From Formivibrio citricus (lineage in GTDB: Bacteria > Pseudomonadota > Gammaproteobacteria > Burkholderiales > Chitinibacteraceae): DNA of 64,000 nt. The stretch covers positions 1 through 64,000 of the forward strand of contig NZ_FOVE01000002.1 in NCBI RefSeq assembly GCF_900115065.1. Reading direction: 5' to 3'. The translations under genes and the position numbers were made by a program. The notes beneath the pieces were generated by a model, which saw only the letters and a program-made list of their open reading frames with translations, had not been told where the DNA came from and did no database searches. This document shows positions 57,944 through 64,000 of this stretch, one piece after another; within the stretch, counting starts at the first letter, position 1; each line of letters opens with the position of its first letter.

Positions 57944-59127
57944 GGCAGATGCTCTACCAGGCCATGAAACGAGTCCGTCCCTCCATGGGCGCCTATGACA
58001 AGGCGCTGCTGTGGGATGTGCTGCTGCTCGTTTCGCTGGGTCTGGTGATGGTCTATTCGGCCTCGATTGCCATGGCCGAAGTCGGCAAGGATACCGGTTT
58101 CCGCTCGGCGTATTACCTGATCCGGCAGGCGATTTTCCTGGCGGTGGGCGGCGTGGCGGCCGGCGTGGCGTTCAGCGTGCCGACCCATGTCTGGCGCAAA
58201 TATGCGCCGCAGCTTTTCATCGGCGGTGTGCTGCTGCTGATGCTGGTGCTGATCCCCGGCATCGGTCGCGAAGTGAATGGCAGCCGGCGCTGGCTGTCGT
58301 TGGCCGTGATCAACCTGCAGCCTTCCGAACTCATGAAGCTGTTCGCCGTGCTGTATGCCGCCGACTACACGGTGCGCAAGGCGGGCAGCATGGCTGCGGA
58401 TTTCATGGAAAGCGTGACCAAGGTGCTGCTGCCGATGGGTATCGTCATGGCCGTGGTCGGCGGTCTGTTGCTGCTGGAGCCGGATTTCGGAGCTTTTGCC
58501 GTGATCACCTGTATCGCCATGGGCTTGTTGTTCCTTGGCGGCTTCAACTGGCGCCTGTATGTCGGGCTGATCGTGTTCCTCGGCGTGGCTTTTGTCGGCT
58601 TGGTCGCGAGCTCACCTTACCGCCGCGCGCGCGTGCTCGGCTTCCTCGACCCCTGGCAAGACCCGTACGGCAAGGGCTACCAGCTTTCGCATTCGCTGAT
58701 CGCGTTCGGTCGCGGCGAATGGCAAGGCGTTGGCTTGGGCGCGAGCGTGGAAAAACTCGCTTACCTGCCGGAAGCGCATACCGACTTCCTGATGGCGATC
58801 ATTGCCGAGGAGCTCGGCATGTTCGGCGTGATTGTCGTGCTGGGCATGTTTGCCTTCCTCGTGGCGCGTTCATTCCAGATCGGCGCGCAGGCCGCCAAGC
58901 TGGAGCGCCACTTCCAGGCGCTGGTGGCGCAGGGAATCGGCATCTGGCTGGGCGTGCAGTCGGTGATCAACATTGGCGTGAACATGGGGCTGTTGCCGAC
59001 CAAGGGGCTGACCCTGCCGCTGTTGTCGTTCGGCGGTTCGGGCATCGTCGCCAACCTGATCGCCGTGGGCGTGCTGTTGCGCATCGACTATGAAAATCGC
59101 CAGTTGCTGAAGGGGTACAGCCGATGA
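57940..59127 (+). CDS. ftsW: FtsW septal peptidoglycan glycosyltransferase
   Basis: A 395-residue SEDS protein with about ten membrane segments, polymerising lipid II at the septum with Fts[34 protein letters not shown] and [15 protein letters not shown] are family motifs. Overlaps murD and murG by 4 nt each. Confidence 0.97.
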   Translation: MRQMLYQAMKRVRPSMGAYDKALLWDVLLLVSLGLVMVYSASIAMAEVGKDTGFRSAYYLIRQAIFLAVGGVAAGVAFSVPTHVWRKYAPQLFIGGVLLLMLVLIPGIGREVNGSRRWLSLAVINLQPSELMKLFAVLYAADYTVRKAGSMAADFMESVTKVLLPMGIVMAVVGGLLLLEPDFGAFAVITCIAMGLLFLGGFNWRLYVGLIVFLGVAFVGLVASSPYRRARVLGFLDPWQDPYGKGYQLSHSLIAFGRGEWQGVGLGASVEKLAYLPEAHTDFLMAIIAEELGMFGVIVVLGMFAFLVARSFQIGAQAAKLERHFQALVAQGIGIWLGVQSVINIGVNMGLLPTKGLTLPLLSFGGSGIVANLIAVGVLLRIDYENRQLLKGYSR

Positions 59128-60194
59128 GCGCGCGCACACTTCTGGTCATGGCCGGCGGCACCGGCGGCCACATCTTCCCGGCGCTGGCCGTGGCCGATGC
59201 CGTACGCGCCAAAGGCTGGAACGTGGTCTGGCTGGGCGCGGCCGGCAAGATGGAAACACGCATCGTGCCGCAATCCGGAATAACGCTGGAAACGCTCGAT
59301 ATCGGCGGTGTGCGCGGCAAGGGAATGCTCACCAAGCTCGCGCAGCCGTGGGTGCAACTGAAGGCGCTCATCGGAGCGATGCGCGTGATTTTCCGCTACC
59401 GGCCGGATGTCGCGATCGGCTTTGGCGGTTTCACCGGTTTTCCGGGCGGGCTGGCGATGAAGCTCCTGCGCTTGCCGCTGGCGATCCACGAACAGAATTC
59501 CGTGGCCGGGCTGACCAACAGGACGCTGGCGAAGATCGCCGACCGCGTGTTGTTCGCCTTCCCCTCTGCATTCCCGATGCAGGAAGGATGCGTGGGCAAT
59601 CCGGTGCGCGACGAGATCAAGACGGCAGCACTGCCGCAGGCGCGTTTTGCCGGGCGCAGCGGCCCGCTCAGGCTGCTGGTGGTCGGCGGCAGCTTGGGTG
59701 CGCAGGTGTTCAACGAAGAGGTGCCCAAGGCGCTGGCGTTGTTGCCGCAGGAACTTCGCCCGCAGGTGATCCACCAGGCAGGCGAGAAGCACATTGAAGC
59801 CCTGAAAGAGGGCTATGCCAAGGCCGGCGTTGTGGCAGAATGCGCAGCTTTTATCGCGGACATGGCCAAAGCCTATGCGGATGCAGATCTGGTGCTGTGC
59901 CGCGCCGGCGCGCTGACCGTTGCCGAGTTGTCCTGCGTGGGGGCCGCGAGCGTGCTGGTCCCGTTCCCGCACGCGGTGGACGACCACCAGACCGGCAACG
60001 CGCGCTATCTGGCCGATGCCGGCGCCGGCATCCTGCTGCCGCAGGGCGAATTCAGCGCCGCACGTTTTGCCGCGCTGCTGCAGGAAATGAACCGCGAGCG
60101 TTGCCTGGAAATGGCGGGCATCGCGCGCGGATTGGCCAAGCCGGATGCAACGCAGGCCGTGGTCCAGGCCATTGAGGAATTGGCGGAACAATGA
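59124..60194 (+). CDS. murG: MurG N-acetylglucosaminyltransferase
   Basis: A 356-residue peripheral membrane enzyme converting lipid I to lipid II. Glycine-rich [17 protein letters not shown] at the N-terminus, [12 protein letters not shown] and [11 protein letters not shown] in the C-terminal domain. Overlaps ftsW and murC by 4 nt. Confidence 0.97.
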   Translation: MSARTLLVMAGGTGGHIFPALAVADAVRAKGWNVVWLGAAGKMETRIVPQSGITLETLDIGGVRGKGMLTKLAQPWVQLKALIGAMRVIFRYRPDVAIGFGGFTGFPGGLAMKLLRLPLAIHEQNSVAGLTNRTLAKIADRVLFAFPSAFPMQEGCVGNPVRDEIKTAALPQARFAGRSGPLRLLVVGGSLGAQVFNEEVPKALALLPQELRPQVIHQAGEKHIEALKEGYAKAGVVAECAAFIADMAKAYADADLVLCRAGALTVAELSCVGAASVLVPFPHAVDDHQTGNARYLADAGAGILLPQGEFSAARFAALLQEMNRERCLEMAGIARGLAKPDATQAVVQAIEELAEQ

Positions 60195-61576
60195 AACATA
60201 AAGTAAAGCGCATCCATTTTGTCGGAATCGGGGGTGTCGGCATGAGCGGCATCGCTGAGGTGCTGCTCAACCTCGGTTTCGAGGTCAGCGGCTCCGACCT
60301 CGGCAGCAATGCGACCACGCAGCGCCTGAGCGCTGCCGGAGCGCAAGTGCATGTCGGCCACGCTGCCGAATACATCGCTGGCGCGGATGTGGTGGTGATC
60401 TCCAGCGCGGTCAAGGCTGATAACCCCGAAGTGCTTGCCGCGCGCGAGAAGAAAATCCCGGTCGTGCCGCGCGCCCTGATGCTGGCCGAATTGATGCGCC
60501 TGAAACAGGGCATCGCGATTGCCGGAACGCACGGCAAGACCACGACCACGAGCCTGACCGCGAGCATTCTCGAAGCCGCCGGCTTCGATCCGACTTTCGT
60601 GATCGGCGGCAAGCTGCATGCTGCGGGCTCGAATGCGCGGCTGGGCAGCGGCGATTTCCTGGTGGCCGAGGCCGACGAATCGGATGCCTCGTTCCTGCTG
60701 CTCGCTCCGGTGATCTCGGTCGTGACCAATATCGACCAGGACCACATGGATACCTACGGGCACGATTTCGGCAAGCTCAAGGGTGCCTTCGTCGATTTCC
60801 TGCAGCGCCTGCCGTTCTATGGCCGTGCCGTGTTGTGCATCGACGATCCGCATGTGCGCGCCATCCTGCCGGAAATCACCTCGCCGGTGACGACCTACGG
60901 GGTCAGCCCGGATGCGATGTTGCGCGCCGAAAACATTCGCGCCGAGGCCGGCCGCATGCGGTTCGACGCGGTATGGGAAAACGGCGAAAGCAAGCGTCTG
61001 GCGATCACGCTCAATACCCCCGGCCATCACAACGTCCTCAACGCGCTGGCGGCGATTGCTGTGGCGCTGGAAGTGGGCGCCGACGATGCCTCCATCCAGA
61101 AGGCGCTGGCCGAGTTCGCCGGTGTGGGCCGGCGCTTCCAGCGTTACGGCGAAGTGGCGTTGCCAGCCGGTGGCTGCTTCACGCTGGTCGACGATTACGG
61201 GCATCACCCGGTGGAAATGGCGGCCACGCTGGCTGCGGCGCGTGGCGCTTTTCCGGGGCGGCGCCTGCTGCTGGCCTTCCAGCCGCACCGCTATACCCGC
61301 ACGCGGGACTGTTTCGAGGATTTCGTGAAGGTGCTGTCCAGCGTGGATGCCCTGTTGCTCGCCGACGTATATGCCGCGGGCGAAGCGCCTATCGTGGCCG
61401 CCGACGGGCGGGCACTGACGCGGGCGGTACGGGTGCTCGGCAAGGTTGAGCCGGTATTTGTGGAAAACATTGCCGACATGCCGGCGGCAATTCTTGCCGC
61501 CGCGCGCGATGGCGATGTGGTTTTGACGATGGGTGCAGGTTCGATTGGCAGTGTTCCAGGGAAGTTGACGACGTGA
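60191..61576 (+). CDS. murC: UDP-MurNAc L-alanine ligase MurC
   Basis: A 461-residue Mur ligase adding L-alanine to UDP-MurNAc. [21 protein letters not shown] site [13 protein letters not shown] and DDYGHHPVE are diagnostic. Overlaps murG and ddl. No murB gene follows, unlike in some relatives. Confidence 0.97.
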   Translation: MKHKVKRIHFVGIGGVGMSGIAEVLLNLGFEVSGSDLGSNATTQRLSAAGAQVHVGHAAEYIAGADVVVISSAVKADNPEVLAAREKKIPVVPRALMLAELMRLKQGIAIAGTHGKTTTTSLTASILEAAGFDPTFVIGGKLHAAGSNARLGSGDFLVAEADESDASFLLLAPVISVVTNIDQDHMDTYGHDFGKLKGAFVDFLQRLPFYGRAVLCIDDPHVRAILPEITSPVTTYGVSPDAMLRAENIRAEAGRMRFDAVWENGESKRLAITLNTPGHHNVLNALAAIAVALEVGADDASIQKALAEFAGVGRRFQRYGEVALPAGGCFTLVDDYGHHPVEMAATLAAARGAFPGRRLLLAFQPHRYTRTRDCFEDFVKVLSSVDALLLADVYAAGEAPIVAADGRALTRAVRVLGKVEPVFVENIADMPAAILAAARDGDVVLTMGAGSIGSVPGKLTT

Positions 61577-62493
61577 AGCAGCGATACGGGAAAGTGGCGG
61601 TTTTGATGGGCGGGTTCTCCTCCGAACGCGAGGTCTCGCTCATGAGTGGCGCGGGCGTGCTGGCTGCACTGCAGTCGCAAGGCGTCGACGCGCACAAGTT
61701 CGACCCGGCGGAAAAGCCGCTCTCGGCCCTCAAGGACGAAGGCTTCGACCGGGCGTTCCTGATTCTGCACGGCCCGTACGGCGAAGACGGCACGGTGCAG
61801 GGCGCGCTGGAGGTGCTGGGCATTCCCTACACCGGCTGCGGTGTGATGGCCTCTGCAATCGGCATGGACAAACTGCGTACCAAGTTGGTCTGGAAGGCCA
61901 TGGGCCTGCCGGTGCCGGACTTCGTGCTGCTGGACGAAAACAGCGACTGGGCGGCGGTCGTCGCGCAGCTCGGCTTGCCGATCTTCGTCAAGCCGGCGCA
62001 CGAAGGCTCCAGCATGGGCGTCATCAAGGTCAAGTCGCAAGACGCGTTGCTCTCGGCATTTGAAGAAGCACGCAAGTACGACAAGGTGGTGCTTGCCGAG
62101 CGCTATATCGGTGGCGGTGAATACACCGCGGCGGTGCTCGACGGCGAAGTGCTGCCGGCAGTGAAGATCGAACCGGCAACCGAGTTTTACGACTACGACG
62201 CCAAGTATTTCCGCGATGACACGGTTTACCGTTGCCCTTGCGGACTGCCTGCCGAGGTAGAGGCCGAAGTTGCCGAATACGTGAAGAAAGCCTTCTGGGC
62301 CATCGGCGGCGCGAGCTGGGCACGTGTGGATTTCCTCATGGACGAGGACGGCAAGCCTTACCTGCTGGAAGTGAATACCGCACCGGGCATGACCAGCCAC
62401 AGCCTGTTCCCGATGGCGGCCCGGCAGATCGGCATGAGCTACGAGGATCTGGTGATGCGTATCCTCGATACGACCTTGCCGGTTGAGGCGTGA
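61573..62493 (+). CDS. ddl: D-alanine-D-alanine ligase
   Basis: A 306-residue ATP-grasp enzyme making D-Ala-D-Ala. [46 protein letters not shown] and [13 protein letters not shown] are conserved. GTG 61573 overlaps the murC stop. It is followed by an intergenic repeat element before ftsQ. Confidence 0.97.
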   Translation: MKQRYGKVAVLMGGFSSEREVSLMSGAGVLAALQSQGVDAHKFDPAEKPLSALKDEGFDRAFLILHGPYGEDGTVQGALEVLGIPYTGCGVMASAIGMDKLRTKLVWKAMGLPVPDFVLLDENSDWAAVVAQLGLPIFVKPAHEGSSMGVIKVKSQDALLSAFEEARKYDKVVLAERYIGGGEYTAAVLDGEVLPAVKIEPATEFYDYDAKYFRDDTVYRCPCGLPAEVEAEVAEYVKKAFWAIGGASWARVDFLMDEDGKPYLLEVNTAPGMTSHSLFPMAARQIGMSYEDLVMRILDTTLPVEA

Positions 62494-62623
62494 GGGGTCA
62501 GGAGTGAGGTGCAAGACAGTGGTTTATCCGGGAGATGCGATGCGAGTGACTGGCTTGGAAAGGAAAGAACGCACTTCGTGCGGTTTAGCTCCTCACGCCT
62601 CACACCTCGCCCCTCACCTGCGA
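62490..62623. repeat. GTGAGG-type inverted repeat element
   Basis: The left flank (62490-62518) carries GTGAGG-like short tandem units; the right flank (62590-62619) carries the inverse CCTCAC units (CTCACGCCTCACACCTCGC...). Between them lie about 70 nt, including a CGCAC-TTC-GTGCG hairpin. It separates otherwise tightly coupled genes and starts within the ddl stop region. Confidence 0.75.
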
Positions 62624-62636
62624 GCGGGAGCGAAGC

Positions 62637-63389
62637 GTGTGGGATAAGCCGCAACTGTTAATGTGGCTGGCCAACCTGCTGACCGCACTGGCCTTGCTGC
62701 TGCTGTTTTATGCGGTGGTGTTCCTGGCGATCCATTCGCCGCTGTTCCCGGTGCGGCGGGTGCAGGTTGAAGGCGACATGACCCATGTGACGCGCGAGCA
62801 GTTGCAGTACGTGGTGAAGAACGAATTGAAGGGCACTTTCTTTACGCTGGACCTGGACAAGACCCGGCAGGCGTTCGAAAAGCTGCCTTGGGTACGACGC
62901 GTGGAAGTGCGCCGTTACTGGCCGGATCGGCTTGAAGTGAACGTGGAAGAACACCGGGCGATTGCTCGCTGGGGATCGTCGGCGTTGCTCAACTCCTTCG
63001 GTGAAAAGTTCGATGCGGCAAGCAACGAGGCGCTACCGGTCCTGGAAGGGCCGGATGGTACGGAAAAGCAGATGGTCGAGAACTATCGCCAGTTCCGGGA
63101 TGCGCTGAAACCGCTGGGCAAGCAACCGACGCATGTCTGGCTTTCCGGGCGACGAGCCTGGCGGATCGAACTGGATGGCAAGATCGTAGTGGATGTCGGG
63201 CGGGATAATGGGGCGGAGCGGCTGCAGCGATTTGTGACCGCATACCCCAATTCGCTGGCCCGTGTGGAGCAGCCGTTCGATTATGTGGATTTGCGTTATC
63301 CGAACGGATTTTCCGTCAAGCTGCCGGGATTCCGGGTGCAAGACGGCAAGACGGCAAAAACCAAGCCGGCAGTTAAAAAACCGGCATGA
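62637..63389 (+). CDS. ftsQ: Cell division protein FtsQ
   Basis: A 250-residue bitopic protein: short cytoplasmic tail, transmembrane segment at residues about 10-32, POTRA domain (FPVRRVQVEGDMTHVTREQL...) and the FtsQ beta domain (PWVRRVEVRRYWPDRLEVNVEEHRAIARWG). It recruits FtsL/FtsB and late divisome proteins. Start GTG 62637 with GGGAG upstream. The Lys-rich C-terminal tail is short and lineage-specific. Confidence 0.94.
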   Translation: MWDKPQLLMWLANLLTALALLLLFYAVVFLAIHSPLFPVRRVQVEGDMTHVTREQLQYVVKNELKGTFFTLDLDKTRQAFEKLPWVRRVEVRRYWPDRLEVNVEEHRAIARWGSSALLNSFGEKFDAASNEALPVLEGPDGTEKQMVENYRQFRDALKPLGKQPTHVWLSGRRAWRIELDGKIVVDVGRDNGAERLQRFVTAYPNSLARVEQPFDYVDLRYPNGFSVKLPGFRVQDGKTAKTKPAVKKPA

Positions 63390-63465
63390 AACATGCTTGT
63401 AATGTCGATAAAAATAAAGACATTGCAGCAATTATTTGAAGTATTGAGTTAAGAAAGGGTGGCCT

Positions 63466-64000
63466 GTGACCAAAGATTCCAAGAACCTGATCGTGGGGCT
63501 CGATATCGGCACCTCGAAAGTGGTTGCTGTGGTGGCAGAGATCCAGGAGGACGGGAGCCTGAACGTGGTTGGTTTGGGCTCGGCAGCATCGCGCGGGCTC
63601 AAGCGCGGCATGGTGGTGGATATCGAAAAGACGGTGCTGGCGATCCAGACCGCGCTGGGCGATGCCGAATTGATGGCCGACTGCAAGATCAACGAAGTGA
63701 TCGCCGGGATTGCCGGTAGCCATATCAAGGGAACGAACTCTGACGGGATGGTGGCGATCAAGGATCGCGAAGTATCGCAAGCCGACATGGATCGCGTTCT
63801 GGAAACGGCTCGTGCGATCCAGATTCCGGCTGACCATGAAGTCCTGCACGTGATTCCGCAGGAGTTCGTGATCGATGGACAGGAAGGGGTGAAGGAGCCC
63901 TTGGGCATGTCCGGTGTGCGTCTCGAAGTGCGCGTGCATATCGTCTCGGGTGCAGTCTCTGCGGTGCAGAACGTAACCAAGTGCGTGCGCCGCTGTGGTC
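63466..64000 (+). CDS. ftsA: Cell division protein FtsA (5' part)
   Basis: The actin-like protein tethering FtsZ to the membrane. 178 codons are present from GTG 63466 (ribosome site AAGAAAGGGTGG); the rest is beyond the window. LIVGLDIGTSKVVAVVAE is the phosphate-1 motif, and the 1C domain (IAGIAGSHIKGTNSDGMVAIKDREV) follows. It comes 76 nt after ftsQ. Confidence 0.96.
   Translation, partial: MTKDSKNLIVGLDIGTSKVVAVVAEIQEDGSLNVVGLGSAASRGLKRGMVVDIEKTVLAIQTALGDAELMADCKINEVIAGIAGSHIKGTNSDGMVAIKDREVSQADMDRVLETARAIQIPADHEVLHVIPQEFVIDGQEGVKEPLGMSGVRLEVRVHIVSGAVSAVQNVTKCVRRCG

Overview
The window is a GC-rich betaproteobacterial chromosome segment. The evidence is the division and cell-wall cluster in the order mraZ to ftsA, the ferrooxidans/betaproteobacterial type of GshA, and a gshA-gshB-apbE-PTS gene order. 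MetX-MetW pairing, a FimV protein and the DUF721 gene diverging from an M23 peptidase next to secA point the same way. A Rhodocyclales- or Nitrosomonadales-like bacterium is my best guess; the genus cannot be fixed from sequence reading alone.

Region 1 (1-15.5 kb) is housekeeping. It starts with groES-groEL under a CIRCE operator, followed by a patatin-like protein lacking the usual catalytic residues. A minus-strand run gshA-gshB-apbE-EIIA(Man)-ptsH-ptsI makes glutathione, flavinylates proteins and forms a PTS phosphorelay with no sugar permease in view. Two tRNA-Lys genes, tRNA-fMet, uppP, a DciA-like gene, an M23 peptidase and secA follow.

Region 2 (15.53-24.64 kb) is an integrated element inserted in the 3' end of tRNA-Ala(CGC). 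It is bounded by 27-bp imperfect direct repeats with an identical 13-bp core. It encodes a P4-type tyrosine integrase, a RadC/JAMM protein, a DUF6387-like gene, an AlpA regulator, an unknown protein, a zinc-finger/TOPRIM primase, a DUF927 helicase-like ATPase and a solitary PemK/MazF toxin. Two noncoding features stand out. One is a leader at 17219-17480 laid out like the phage P4 immunity region: promoter, seqA, terminator, seqB complementary to seqA, then seqC. The other is a pair of 119-bp, about 94% identical, inverted iteron blocks at 17001-17119 and 23089-23207, resembling the bipartite ori/crr of P4. No capsid, tail or conjugation genes are present. I read it as a P4-like satellite or phage-derived integrative element in a betaproteobacterium.

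Region 3 (24.6-42.7 kb) is core again. It holds rpoH (with a CIRCE-like operator upstream), ftsX-ftsE, a GNAT gene, ftsY, divergent rsmD and a YfhL-type ferredoxin, and metX-metW. A lipopolysaccharide set follows: five glycosyltransferases, an O-antigen ligase, MsbA and two LpxL-like acyltransferases. fimV lies between them.

Region 4 (42.7-48.8 kb) is a citrate lyase locus: a divergent LysR regulator, then citD-citE-citF-citC and a second, tandem citC copy. The citG/citX genes and a citrate transporter are not in the window.

Region 5 (48.8-64 kb) is the dcw cluster: mraZ-rsmH-ftsL-ftsI-murE-murF-mraY-murD-ftsW-murG-murC-ddl-ftsQ-ftsA. It is preceded by a promoter with four GTGGG MraZ boxes and interrupted once, between ddl and ftsQ, by a GTGAGG-type inverted repeat. 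The genes are mostly translationally coupled by 4-nt overlaps.
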